From positions 228,612 to 292,611 of the forward strand of contig JALHQH010000012.1 in the NCBI GenBank assembly GCA_022842065.1: a stretch of 64,000 nucleotides of DNA, read 5' to 3'. A program made the position numbers and the translations under genes. Shown piece after piece: positions 24,616 through 33,237 of the stretch. The notes beneath the pieces were generated by a model. The model saw only the letters and a list, made by a program, of their open reading frames with translations. It was not told where the DNA came from and did no database searches. Each line of letters starts with the position of its first letter. The first letter of the stretch is position 1. This DNA comes from Caldilineaceae bacterium. Lineage in GTDB: Bacteria; Chloroflexota; Anaerolineae; Caldilineales; Caldilineaceae.

Positions 24616-27600
24616 ATGCTGCAAATCCATCTCTTTGGCCCCTTGCGCCTCTGCTATCACGACCAGCCCATTAAATTTGCCGCGTTGCCCAAGACGCTGC
24701 CGCTCTTTGCCTACCTGCTGCTAAACCGCACCAAACCCATCCCACGCACGACACTGGCTTTTACCTTTTGGCCCGATCATAACGAAGCGGACGCACGCAG
24801 TAATCTGCGCCGTCACCTTTACGAATTGCGCCGCGTCTTACCGCCCGCACCGGATGACTCTCCCTGGCTCTTGGTTGACAACAGTAGCGTGCAATGGAAT
24901 CCCGCCGCGCCCTATTGGTGTGATGTGGTCGCCTTTGTCCAGGCTAGCAGCAATCCCGGTCAACTAGCGGTGGCGATCCCGCTTTATACCGACGACCTGC
25001 TGCCCGAACTCTACGAGGATTGGATCTTTGCCGAACGGGAAGGCTTGCGCAACCGCTTCTTTGATACGCTAGGTCACCTGCTTAGCCAGGCGCGCGACCG
25101 GGGTGAGCAAGCGGCGGCGCTCGGTTATGCGCAGCAGATCCTGCACTTCGACCCCTTGCGCGAAGATGTGCTGCGCGAACTGATGACCCTGCGTTATGCC
25201 AATGGTGACCGCGCCGGAGCCTTACAAGCCTATCAACGTTTTGTCCAGCGCCTGCGCGAGGCATTGGACATCGCCCCCATGGTCGAGACCAGCGCGCTCT
25301 ACGATACCCTTGCCCGCCAGGTGTCTCACCCCAGCCCTGTGCCACCAGTCGCTGATCCCAGCCCATTACCCGTCACCCCGCCACCCCCAATCGCGGTTGA
25401 CCCAATGCCGGCCGAACCAGCCCTGGCCACCACCCCACCACACTATCTGCCCGCGCAGTTGACCAGCTTTATTGGCCGGGATGCCGAGGTCGCCGCTGTA
25501 CGCCATCTACTCACTCGGCGCACCGAGCCGATTCGCCTATTAACCCTGACTGGGGCCGGTGGCAGCGGCAAGACGCGCCTGGCCCTGGAAGTGGGGGGGC
25601 GTCTGCTTGCGACCCAGCCGGCCCCCTTTGCCCAGGGGATTTACGCCGTGCTCCTGGCCGCAGTGACCGAGCCCCCATTGGTCCTCTCGGCCATCGCGGC
25701 TACACTGGGTGTCAAAGAGCAGGGGACAACGCCACTGCTTGCTGCCCTCAAAAGTTGGCTGCGTGACAAGGAGATCCTGCTGATTCTCGACAACTGCGAG
25801 CAAATCACCCACGCCGCCGGGTTGCTCGTCGAACTGTTGCAGGCCGCGCCCGGTCTGACGCTGTTGGTCACCAGCCGCAAACTGCTCTCCATCTACGGCG
25901 AACATGAATTTCCCGTCTTACCCCTGGCCCTACCCGAACCCGAAGACTGGACGCACCCGGAACGGCTGGCCGACGCCGCGGCGGTGACGCTTTTCCTCAC
26001 GCGCAGCCGCGCAGTCAACCCGACTTTTACCCTCAACCGCGACAATGCCGCCGCCGTCGCTGAGATCTGTGTGCGGCTTGATGGCTTGCCCCTGGCGCTT
26101 GAATTGGCCGCGGCGCGCAGCAAGTTATTCAGCCCGCAAGCACTGCTCCCTCAACTGGCGCGCAGCCTGGATCTCTTGGTGGGCGCACAGCATGGGCTGG
26201 CCGAGCGGCAACGTACGCTGCGCCAGACGATTGATTGGAGCTACCAACTGTTGGATCAGGCCGCGCAACAGCTTTTCGCGCGGCTAGGGGTCTTTGTCGG
26301 CGAGTTCACCCTGGGCGCAGTCGAAGCGCTGCTGCCGGCTGAACCCAATCTGGTCGACGGTTTACTCAACTTGCTCAACCAAAGCATGATCCAACGGGTC
26401 GAGCCGGCTGATTCGGCTGACGCTACCCTGCGCTTCCGCTTGCTGCTCACCCTGCGCGACTATGCACTGGAACAGTTGACCGTCTTGGACGAACTGACCA
26501 CTTTACAAGCCGCCCATGCTCACTATTATCTGGCACGCGTCGAGCAGGCCGCGTCGGTCGCCGAGCTGGCCAAAGAAGGCTACTGGCTCGATCAAATTGC
26601 TGCGGATCTGGACAACCTGCGCGCCGCCTTTGCCTGGGCGCAGAGGCAACCTGACCAGCATGAATTGTTGTTGCGCCTGGCGATTGCAACCAGCTCGTTC
26701 TGGTTGAAACGGGGCTATCTGGCCGAGGGGCGGCGCTGGCTGGAGCAGGCGCTGGCGCAACAGGCTGCAACCCCCGTCGCTTTGCAGGCCAAAGTCTACA
26801 GCGCCGCCGGCATGTTGGCTTGGTATCAGGAAGATTATGCGGCTGCCCAAAGCTATTTGCAGCAGAGCCTGGCCCGCTGGCAGCAGCTCGGCGCAGCTGC
26901 GGATCAAGACGCCATGGCGCGTATCTATCTCTCCCTGGGTGGCATGGCCCGGCAACATGACAATTACCACGCGGCCCACCAATATCACAGCGCCGCGCTG
27001 GCGATTCAGCGCGCGCTCAACAACCAGCAAGGGATGGCCGATGCGCTGCACAATCTAGGCGTGGCCGAAATGTTCTTGGGCCACTATGGGGCGGCCCAGG
27101 CCTGTTTTGCCGAATGTTACGCCCTGGACTGTGCGCTGGGTGACCAATGGGGGATCTTTCTCGATCTCAACTCGTGGGGCGTGCTCGACTATGTGCAAGG
27201 GGACTATGGGGCGGCGCGCATGCGGCTGGAAGAAGGGTTAACCTTGGCGCGCAGCTTGGGGGCGCGGACTCGCCTCTCCTTGCTGTTGACGCACCTGGGC
27301 AAAGTGGCCCTCGCCGAAGCGCGCTGGGCCGATGCTAACCGGGCCTTTCAAGAAGCCCTGACCATTGCCGAAGAGGTCGGGATTAAGAGTCAACGGTTTG
27401 CCGCCCAGTTGGGCTTAGCCCTGTTGCTGCTCCAACAAGGCAATGATCAGGGCAATGATCAGCGCAATGATCAGGCCGCCTTGGGCTATCTGACTCGCAG
27501 TGTTGCGATCTGGCGTGAAGATCGCAAGCCCAAAGAGCTGCTTTCCCTATTGGATGCCTTCGCCCTGATCCTCGCCCGGCAAGCCGCGCCGATCCCGTCG

Positions 27601-27807
27601 ACAAGTGAAAAGGCTGCCCATCTCCTTGGCTTTGCTGCCGCGCTGCGCACCCAAAAACAGCTACCACCTCGCGAACCAATCTACATCCCGATCTATGAAC
27701 AGGCCCTAGCCCTGCTTCGTACCCAATTGACCCCCGCACACTATGCCGCCGCGCATGAAGCCGGTGGGGGGCTGACGTTGGATGAGATTGTGATGTTACT
27801 GGGCTAA
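24616..27807 (+). CDS. AfsR/SARP-like transcriptional regulator, BTAD-ATPase-TPR
   Basis: 1063 residues. The N-terminal winged helix and bacterial transcriptional activation domain (about 1-235) carry WPDHNEADARSNLRRHLYELR and PLREDVLRELMTLRYANGDR. A Pro-rich linker follows, then an NB-ARC/STAND ATPase (about 285-620) with Walker A GAGGSGKTR near 312, Walker B LLILDNCEQ, sensor TSRKLL and GLPLALELAAARS. The C-terminal half has TPR helices (about 660-1000). Residues around 940-953 repeat NDQ-G/R-NDQ from a 12-bp DNA repeat. Such proteins act as signal-gated switches that activate nearby genes upon ATP-dependent assembly. The ligand and targets are unknown. A remnant of a second gene of this type lies at 45669. 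Confidence 0.9.
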   Translation: MLQIHLFGPLRLCYHDQPIKFAALPKTLPLFAYLLLNRTKPIPRTTLAFTFWPDHNEADARSNLRRHLYELRRVLPPAPDDSPWLLVDNSSVQWNPAAPYWCDVVAFVQASSNPGQLAVAIPLYTDDLLPELYEDWIFAEREGLRNRFFDTLGHLLSQARDRGEQAAALGYAQQILHFDPLREDVLRELMTLRYANGDRAGALQAYQRFVQRLREALDIAPMVETSALYDTLARQVSHPSPVPPVADPSPLPVTPPPPIAVDPMPAEPALATTPPHYLPAQLTSFIGRDAEVAAVRHLLTRRTEPIRLLTLTGAGGSGKTRLALEVGGRLLATQPAPFAQGIYAVLLAAVTEPPLVLSAIAATLGVKEQGTTPLLAALKSWLRDKEILLILDNCEQITHAAGLLVELLQAAPGLTLLVTSRKLLSIYGEHEFPVLPLALPEPEDWTHPERLADAAAVTLFLTRSRAVNPTFTLNRDNAAAVAEICVRLDGLPLALELAAARSKLFSPQALLPQLARSLDLLVGAQHGLAERQRTLRQTIDWSYQLLDQAAQQLFARLGVFVGEFTLGAVEALLPAEPNLVDGLLNLLNQSMIQRVEPADSADATLRFRLLLTLRDYALEQLTVLDELTTLQAAHAHYYLARVEQAASVAELAKEGYWLDQIAADLDNLRAAFAWAQRQPDQHELLLRLAIATSSFWLKRGYLAEGRRWLEQALAQQAATPVALQAKVYSAAGMLAWYQEDYAAAQSYLQQSLARWQQLGAAADQDAMARIYLSLGGMARQHDNYHAAHQYHSAALAIQRALNNQQGMADALHNLGVAEMFLGHYGAAQACFAECYALDCALGDQWGIFLDLNSWGVLDYVQGDYGAARMRLEEGLTLARSLGARTRLSLLLTHLGKVALAEARWADANRAFQEALTIAEEVGIKSQRFAAQLGLALLLLQQGNDQGNDQRNDQAALGYLTRSVAIWREDRKPKELLSLLDAFALILARQAAPIPSTSEKAAHLLGFAAALRTQKQLPPREPIYIPIYEQALALLRTQLTPAHYAAAHEAGGGLTLDEIVMLLG

Positions 27808-27818
27808 AGCACCCCACC

Positions 27819-27849
27819 CGCGCCTAGAAGCGGTTGCCTCTTAGGCGCG
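27819..27849. terminator. Hairpin after the BTAD-ATPase-TPR gene
   Basis: Arms CGCGCCTAGA / TCTTAGGCGCG (one bulge) 12 bp past the stop. No long U-tract. Confidence 0.5.
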
Positions 27850-28055
27850 CTCCCCAGTTTGAGGAGGGAATCGTTGTCTTGTCTGTCCCGTGACTGTTCC
27901 TCCCCCAAACTGCACCCAAGGGGTACCCGGGTTAGGAGGGGGTGCAGTTAATTGCTTCACTTCCACCAACCCGCAACCGCCGGACGCATTTCGGACGGCC
28001 ATCGCTTATCCTGAGCAACAGTTCATTGATTTACTGTTTGCGAGAGAAAGCAACC

Positions 28056-28280
28056 ATGACCACAACCGCACGCCGCCCCCAACATCTCTTTGTCGTCCGC
28101 ATGTGGCAAGAGGCTGATGCTGTCACCGCCACCGTTCAGTGGCGCGGCTCAGTCAAACATCCGCTATCGGCCGAGTGCTACTACTTCACCCGCCTGCCCG
28201 ATCTGCTGACCTTTATCGCCGGCACGATCGAGGATGTCCAGCCTGTTTGTAGATGTAAAGATGCCGATGAATCTATTTAG
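28056..28280 (+). CDS. Small conserved protein of unknown function (WRGSV..H motif)
   Basis: 74 residues: MTTTARRPQHLFVVRMW, then TVQWRGSVKHPLSAECYYF and a helical end with DLLTFIAGTI. Short proteins with WRG-V-H plus an aromatic pair and an L-FI helix recur, from memory, in Chloroflexota and relatives; I know of no function. The frame opens further upstream, but the ATG at 28056 has GAGAGAAAG in front and begins the conserved part. The C-terminus (DVQPVCRCKDADESI) is Cys-containing and may be atypical. It is convergent with the next gene. Confidence 0.6.
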   Translation: MTTTARRPQHLFVVRMWQEADAVTATVQWRGSVKHPLSAECYYFTRLPDLLTFIAGTIEDVQPVCRCKDADESI

Positions 28281-28312
28281 CTGCTCGATCGGGGGCAGTG
28301 GTACTTACCTCG

Positions 28313-29143
28313 CTATTCGGCTCGGTAGAGCACCGTCTCCGCCTTGTTCTGCGCCCGCTCCACTTTCTTGAGCGCTTTCCAGAGGGCATCAAGATCATCG
28401 GGGTGCTCGACGGCCAGTTTGGCCAGTTCCAGGCTCGCTTTGGCCAGGCTAAAGGCCGGGCTGTAGATGGCGGGATCGCTATTGCCGGCGCGCAGCTTGT
28501 TCGCCTCGTGTATCAGCGCCTCAAGCGTTGGCCCCCAATCTTTGGCCGGTTGTTGGCGTGCGTTGCCCTTTTCGTTATTATTTTCAGTGCCCTCATTGTT
28601 CTCCAGGCTAACGATGATGCGCCCATTCTGCTTGGCCGCCATGTAGGTTTCTTTGAGTTCACCGGTAATCCCGCCACCAAAGAAGAGTGAATAGCCTTGC
28701 AGTAAGCCGTCATAGATGATTTGGCCTTTGTAGGGCAAGAGGACCGCCTTAACGTATTGGGGCAGCGCCTCGCGCGCAATCATCTCGTCAAAGGCGTCAT
28801 AAAGCGCCAGCACGCCATAGACATCCTCGCCGTTAATAAAAATCGCATACTTTTTAAGCAGCCGTTCAATGTAAAAGTCGCCGCGCACAAAGTGCTGCCA
28901 ACTCGCTACAATCGCCAACTCATCGGCCATAAACCCTTGTGGATTGGCCTTGACATAATCGTTGATGAGCGTGCTGTTGTCGTAGAGCGCATTGCGCACA
29001 AGTAATTTCTCTGCACTGGAGAGGGCCTTGTATGCCTCGATCGTTTGAATCTTGGGGTGGATCTTTTGCTGCTGGTTGACAAAACATTGGAGCGACCACA
29101 TCAGTTTGAAGAAGCGGTCGACTTCGGTTTTGGGGAGTTGCAT
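28313..29143 (-). CDS. Conserved protein of unknown function
   Basis: 276 residues, soluble, mostly helical. Recognisable blocks are EKLLVRNALYDNSTLINDYV, LKKYAIFINGEDVYGVLALYDAF, LPQYVKAVLLPYKGQIIYDG and LLQGYSLFFGGGITGELKE. A charged Asn/Glu-rich loop near 180-195 precedes a C-terminal helical region (LAKASLELAKLAVEHPDD). Conserved proteins with this PFKG-IIYDGLL-like core exist in many bacteria as uncharacterised family members; I cannot assign an activity. It appears monocistronic and convergent with the small gene before it. Confidence 0.7.
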   Translation of the reverse strand: MQLPKTEVDRFFKLMWSLQCFVNQQQKIHPKIQTIEAYKALSSAEKLLVRNALYDNSTLINDYVKANPQGFMADELAIVASWQHFVRGDFYIERLLKKYAIFINGEDVYGVLALYDAFDEMIAREALPQYVKAVLLPYKGQIIYDGLLQGYSLFFGGGITGELKETYMAAKQNGRIIVSLENNEGTENNNEKGNARQQPAKDWGPTLEALIHEANKLRAGNSDPAIYSPAFSLAKASLELAKLAVEHPDDLDALWKALKKVERAQNKAETVLYRAE

Positions 29144-29192
29144 AGTGGTGCTGTCCTTAACTATTTTCGCGACAAATTAGGCTGATTGCGCA

Positions 29193-29221
29193 AGTATAGC
29201 AGCAAATAGGAGTATTTTCCA
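29193..29221 (-). promoter_or_regulatory. Possible promoter of the gene at 28313-29143
   Basis: Minus strand TGGAAA (29216-29221), 17 bp, TATACT (29193-29198), 50 bp ahead of the start. Confidence 0.45.
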
Positions 29222-29242
29222 CTTCATGCCTGCAAAGGGATC

Positions 29243-29335
29243 TAATAGACAAAGCAAATAGAGTTGACACAAGCGGGCTGCGCATCAGGGGATGCGCAGT
29301 ACACGATTGTGCCAGGTTTGATTGTGTTATCTATA
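29243..29335. repeat. MITE-like dispersed repeat, copy 2
   Basis: Core 29255-29314 matches 10485-10545 with a few substitutions and one indel, including the CTGCGCATC / GATGCGCAG hairpin. Imperfect terminal inverted repeats lie around it (TAATAGACAAAG against TTATCTATA). It occupies the 326-bp divergent gap before the triple-repeat secreted protein; the remainder holds no recognisable site. Confidence 0.7.
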
Positions 29336-29469
29336 AGATTGATGAATAGAACTGTATTTCCTGCCCCGTTTCCTGCTCTGTGGTAAATGAACGCCTTATC
29401 CACTGCACCTCACGCTACTGCCGGCGCTGACCGATAACGTAGACCTAGTCCACAGAGAGGAATTTTGTT

Positions 29470-31176
29470 ATGTCACATCTATTTATGTTGCTTGGCGCCG
29501 GTCTGGTGACGATCAGCTTGAGCTGGCTCACCTCCACCACTGCCCGCGCTGCCGAGCTAAGCTGCACAGGGATCGTTGGTGCCCAATCCTATGAGCAGAT
29601 CGAAGTGCCGCCGAACGCGACTTGTACACTGAACGGCACCCGCGTTGACGGTACGATCAAGGTCGGCGTTAATGCCACCTTGCAGGCCAATGGCGTGATC
29701 GTTGGTGGTAATATCCAAGCCGAAGGTGCTGCCATTGTCCTGGTCAGCACTGGCTCGACAGTCGGCGGCAGTATCCAGATCAAGCAGGGCGGCAGCGCCA
29801 CGGTTGACGGCGTGCAGGTCACTGGCGACATGCAGTTGGAGGCAAATGGGGGCGCACTCAGCGTCACCGCAAATCGCGTGGGCGGCAACATTCAGATCAC
29901 CCAAAATCGGGGTGGCGCGATCATTACAGACAACCAGATCAACGGCAACCTGCAATGCAAAGAGAACGATCCTGCACCAACGGGGGCGCGTAACCAGGCC
30001 GCCAGCCTGGAAGATCAATGCGCCGGCTTTGGCGGGCAACCCGCCGTGCCGACACCAGGGGTGACCCCAACCCCCATCCCAACTGCAACGTCCACCCCCA
30101 GTGCAACGCCCACGGCAACCATCCCTGCCCCTGGTGGCAATGGTCGCTGTCAAGGCAGCATTGGTACCCAACGCTTTGAAAATCTCGATGTGCCGGATGG
30201 CGCGAGTTGTACCTTAAATGGCACCGTGGTGGACGGCAATATCAAGGTCGGCACCAATGCTACCCTGCATGCGATTGGGGTAACCGTGGGTGGCAACATC
30301 CAGGCCGACGGCGCGCTTGAGGTTACAGCGAACAACAATGGGACGGTGGGCGGCAGCATCCAGATCAAACAGGGCGGCAGTGCAACGATCGATGGGGTGC
30401 GCGTGACCGGTGACATCCAGTTAGCGTCAAACACCGGCGTGCTCAGCATCACCGACAACCGGGTGGGGGGCAATGTGCAGATCTTCCAGAATCAGGGCGC
30501 GGCGACGATCAACGACAACCGGCTCGACGGCAACTTGCAGTGCAAAGAGAACAGCCCTGCCCCAACCGGTGGTCGCAACATAGCGGCAAGTTTTGAAGAC
30601 CAATGTGCCGGCTTTGCGGGTGAACCGATCCTACCCACCCCGCCCACGCCCGACGGTGATAGCGTCAACTGCCAGGGCACCATTGGTGCCCAAAGTTATG
30701 CCAATCTCGTGGTGCCGGCGGGGGCGAGCTGTACTCTCATCGGCACCCACATCACCGGCAATGTGACCGTTGAAACTGGTGCCACCCTCCAAGCCAGCGC
30801 ACTCAAGGTTGAAGGCCATCTCCAAGCCCAAGGGGCCGCCGTGGTGACTGTCAACCACAACTCGACCGTGGGCGGGAACCTCGTGTTGACACAGGGCGGC
30901 AGCGCCACTGTGGACCGAGTGCAGGTGACCGGCGACCTGCGCTTAGATTCAAACCAGCGCGCCTTGAGTGCCATGCGCAATCGGATCGGCGGCAACTTCC
31001 AGGCGGTGGGCAACGCGGCTGGGCTGGTTGTCAGCAGCAATGTTATCGATGGCACCTTGCAATGTCAGCAGAACCTGATCGTGCCGCTGGGGGGCGACAA
31101 CCAGGCTATCGGTCTAGAGGAACAGTGTGCCGGCCTGAATCTGCGGTCTTTCTTGCCGGTGGTGGTAGGGAAGTAG
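29470..31176 (+). CDS. Secreted triple-repeat beta-solenoid (bactofilin-like) protein
   Basis: 568 residues. Signal peptide ends around residue 28 (STTARAAEL). Three homologous domains of about 145 residues begin near 30, 225 and 398. Each opens with a C-x-G-x-IGxQ strand, then NATCTLNGTxVxGxIKV, followed by short strands of the type GGNIQ, GGSIQIKQGGSATVDGV and VTGDIQL, and ends NLQCKEN ... EDQCAGF. The short repeated turns (GGNI, GGSI, TGDI) predict a right-handed beta-solenoid like bactofilin/polymer-forming proteins, but exported. Four Cys recur per domain, enough for two disulfides each. Linkers are Pro/Thr-rich. The end, RSFLPVVVGK, resembles the tail of the 1566-aa protein. Possibly a structural surface fibre. 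Ribosome site GAGAGGA. Confidence 0.8.
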   Translation: MSHLFMLLGAGLVTISLSWLTSTTARAAELSCTGIVGAQSYEQIEVPPNATCTLNGTRVDGTIKVGVNATLQANGVIVGGNIQAEGAAIVLVSTGSTVGGSIQIKQGGSATVDGVQVTGDMQLEANGGALSVTANRVGGNIQITQNRGGAIITDNQINGNLQCKENDPAPTGARNQAASLEDQCAGFGGQPAVPTPGVTPTPIPTATSTPSATPTATIPAPGGNGRCQGSIGTQRFENLDVPDGASCTLNGTVVDGNIKVGTNATLHAIGVTVGGNIQADGALEVTANNNGTVGGSIQIKQGGSATIDGVRVTGDIQLASNTGVLSITDNRVGGNVQIFQNQGAATINDNRLDGNLQCKENSPAPTGGRNIAASFEDQCAGFAGEPILPTPPTPDGDSVNCQGTIGAQSYANLVVPAGASCTLIGTHITGNVTVETGATLQASALKVEGHLQAQGAAVVTVNHNSTVGGNLVLTQGGSATVDRVQVTGDLRLDSNQRALSAMRNRIGGNFQAVGNAAGLVVSSNVIDGTLQCQQNLIVPLGGDNQAIGLEEQCAGLNLRSFLPVVVGK

Positions 31177-31237
31177 GAAATTCAAATAGGCGCGGTGCTC
31201 GTTGTTGGCGCAATGGTTGCGCTGAAATACAAAGTGC

Positions 31238-32212
31238 TCACCCCTTTTTCTGCTTATACAACGCCACCGCGCCGACAATGATCAACCCTTCGACCAGGTC
31301 CTGCAAATAGGTATTCACATTAAAGGCGACCAGCAGGTTGTTGGTCAACCCGAGCAGCAGGACGCCACCCAGGGTGCCCCAGAGCGAGCCGCTCCCTCCG
31401 GCGAGACTGGTGCCACCGAGGATCACGGCGGTAATCGACCCCAGTTCCAGCCCATCCGCCACATTCGGATCACCAAGGCCCATGCGGCTGAGATAGAGCA
31501 ACCCGGTGACCGACGCCAGCACGCTACAAAGGATGTAGGCCCCAAACTTCACCCGATCCACGGGCAAGCCGGCCAGTCGCGCCGCTGGTTCGCTCCCCCC
31601 AATCGCGTAAAGGTAGCGCCCAAAGACCGTCCGCCGCAAGATCCACCAGAGTAACAGCAGCAGCAGGGCAAAGCCGATCACCAAGATTGGCATAGTGCCG
31701 ATACGCAGGTCGTAGAAGGCCAACATGGCCGGCGAGGCTTGCCCCACTGGTTTACTCGCAATTGCCAGTGCAATGCCCCGCAGAATGCTATAAGTGCCTA
31801 ATGTTGCGATAAAGGGGGCGACGCGCAGGCGGGTAATCAGCAGGGCGTGGGTCGCCCCGACACCGGCCCCCATTGCCAGCCCAACGAGCACGGCCAGCCC
31901 GGTGTTTTCCGGTTTGCCGTCCATCACGATCGCGGTGACTAACACGGTCAACTTAACCAATGAGCCGACCGAGAGATCGATGCCGCCGGCTAAGATCACC
32001 AGGGTTTGGCCCAGCGCAACGGTGCCCAAAAAGGTGGTCTGGCGCAGGATGTTGATCAGGTTGCGGCTAGTGAGAAAACGTTCGGCATAGAGCGAAGCAA
32101 AGACGAACATCACCAGCAGCAAGCCGTAGACAACGAGCAGCGGCGCAAGGCGGCGCAGGCGGTTGAAACGGGCTGACATAGGGCGTCTTAAGGCTGGGGT
32201 CAAGGCACTCAT
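31238..32212 (-). CDS. ABC transporter permease, ribose/nucleoside type (BPD_transp_2)
   Basis: 324-residue inner-membrane permease of the RbsC/XylH/YufPQ class with about ten hydrophobic segments and the family motifs [17 protein letters not shown] near 65-82 and [19 protein letters not shown] near 265-285. Its ATG overlaps the stop of the nucleoside hydrolase (32209-32212), so they are translationally coupled. It is the second permease of the operon. Two non-identical permeases with one ATPase are found in BmpDEFG/YufNOPQ-type nucleoside importers. The last residues (YKQKKG) are cytoplasmic. Confidence 0.9.
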   Translation of the reverse strand: MSALTPALRRPMSARFNRLRRLAPLLVVYGLLLVMFVFASLYAERFLTSRNLINILRQTTFLGTVALGQTLVILAGGIDLSVGSLVKLTVLVTAIVMDGKPENTGLAVLVGLAMGAGVGATHALLITRLRVAPFIATLGTYSILRGIALAIASKPVGQASPAMLAFYDLRIGTMPILVIGFALLLLLLWWILRRTVFGRYLYAIGGSEPAARLAGLPVDRVKFGAYILCSVLASVTGLLYLSRMGLGDPNVADGLELGSITAVILGGTSLAGGSGSLWGTLGGVLLLGLTNNLLVAFNVNTYLQDLVEGLIIVGAVALYKQKKG

Positions 32213-33105
32213 GGGGTAGTCGGCTCGAAGACAGAAAAGTAATGATCAAAGAACTTGGCTGCATCGACCTCCAGCGCAACAGAATGGGGACCACTGCCAG
32301 GCGTCCACTTAGTCTGGCCTAGCCGGGCCTTGTCATCCAATTCCACGGTCACTTCGCCCGTCGTATAGCTGCAAATTGACTCGTCAAAAATTAGCGTTGC
32401 GGCCAGCGGGTCGTGAAAGGTGATCTCTGGGCGCTGTTCAAACCAGACATCGGCAAAGTCGAGCACCGGCTGGAGATAGGGGGTCTGAAAGCGTTGGCGC
32501 ACCTGCTCCCGGTCCATCACCACCTTGGTCGTCACATCCAGCCCCACCGAGCGATGCCGCGGCGGCTGGGCGCGATAGACGATCGCGGTGGCCTGGGGAT
32601 CGAGGATCGCATTCCACTCCAGTGGCTCATGCTGCCAGTTAACGCCGGCAAAGACACCACACATCAGCACTAACTCCTTAAGCAGGCTAGGGATCTCCGG
32701 GTCGCTGTGAAAAAGTAGGGCGATATTGGTCAGTGGCCCAATCGCAAAGAGGGTGATCTCGCCGGGGTTGGCGCGGATGGTGTGGCGCAGAAATTCGACC
32801 GCCTCGCCTTTGGGGAAGTTCGTCTCATGGTCCCAGCGATCCAATTTGGCGGCTTGCGGTGCTTGGGGCTGCCGTTGGGCGATGATAAGTGGCTCAGCCG
32901 CGCCGGGATAGATCGGGATTGTTTTGCCGGCGAGTTTACACTGGGCACTCGCCATCATCGCGCGCTTGAGTGGTTCACCGGTGACGGTGGTGATGCCCAG
33001 CAGTTCACACTGGGGCTGGGCCAGCAAATAGGCGAGGGCAATCGCGTCATCAATGTCTGAGCCGATGTCGGTGTCGAGTAGAATTTTTTGGGTCATTGGG
33101 TCCAT
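32209..33105 (-). CDS. Inosine-uridine preferring nucleoside hydrolase
   Basis: 298-residue nucleoside N-ribohydrolase, which splits nucleosides into base and ribose with a bound calcium. The Asp cluster [11 protein letters not shown] (about 10-20) is the family hallmark. Other motifs: [35 protein letters not shown] and a C-terminal HDPLAA ([13 protein letters not shown]). ATG at 33105 has GAGG only 4 bases ahead; the ATG at 33096 is 11-12 bases after it and equally plausible. Placed between the ATPase and second permease of an importer, it points to nucleoside import for ribose and base salvage. Confidence 0.92.
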   Translation of the reverse strand: MDPMTQKILLDTDIGSDIDDAIALAYLLAQPQCELLGITTVTGEPLKRAMMASAQCKLAGKTIPIYPGAAEPLIIAQRQPQAPQAAKLDRWDHETNFPKGEAVEFLRHTIRANPGEITLFAIGPLTNIALLFHSDPEIPSLLKELVLMCGVFAGVNWQHEPLEWNAILDPQATAIVYRAQPPRHRSVGLDVTTKVVMDREQVRQRFQTPYLQPVLDFADVWFEQRPEITFHDPLAATLIFDESICSYTTGEVTVELDDKARLGQTKWTPGSGPHSVALEVDAAKFFDHYFSVFEPTTP

Positions 33106-33131
33106 TTTCCTCAGGGCTTATGCAAAATTAT

Positions 33132-33230
33132 TAACTGCCACAGAGGACACAGAGATCACGGAGAAAATCACAAGTTCCTGCGATCTCTGTGCGCTCCGTG
33201 TTCTCGGTGGCATATTACAGTTAGTCACTA
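33132..33230. repeat. Inverted repeat of CACAGAGGACACAGAG type in the nucleoside operon
   Basis: The gap between the ATPase stop and nucleoside hydrolase start is an imperfect inverted repeat (GCCACAGAGGACACAGAGATC against GATCTCTGTGCGCTCCGTG...GGTGGC, with TAACTG/CAGTTA at the edges). Similar repeats are scattered through many bacterial genomes. It may form a hairpin in the mRNA. Confidence 0.7.
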
Positions 33231-33237
33231 CACCAAT

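Noticed and set aside
24616..27807. Disease-resistance-like or anti-phage STAND protein
   Set aside because: The N-terminal BTAD domain and TPR layout are those of AfsR/SARP regulators; no nuclease, TIR or other effector domain is present.
27942..28055. Longer N-terminus for the small protein at 28056
   Set aside because: The extra 38 residues have no conserved pattern, and the ribosome site is at 28056.
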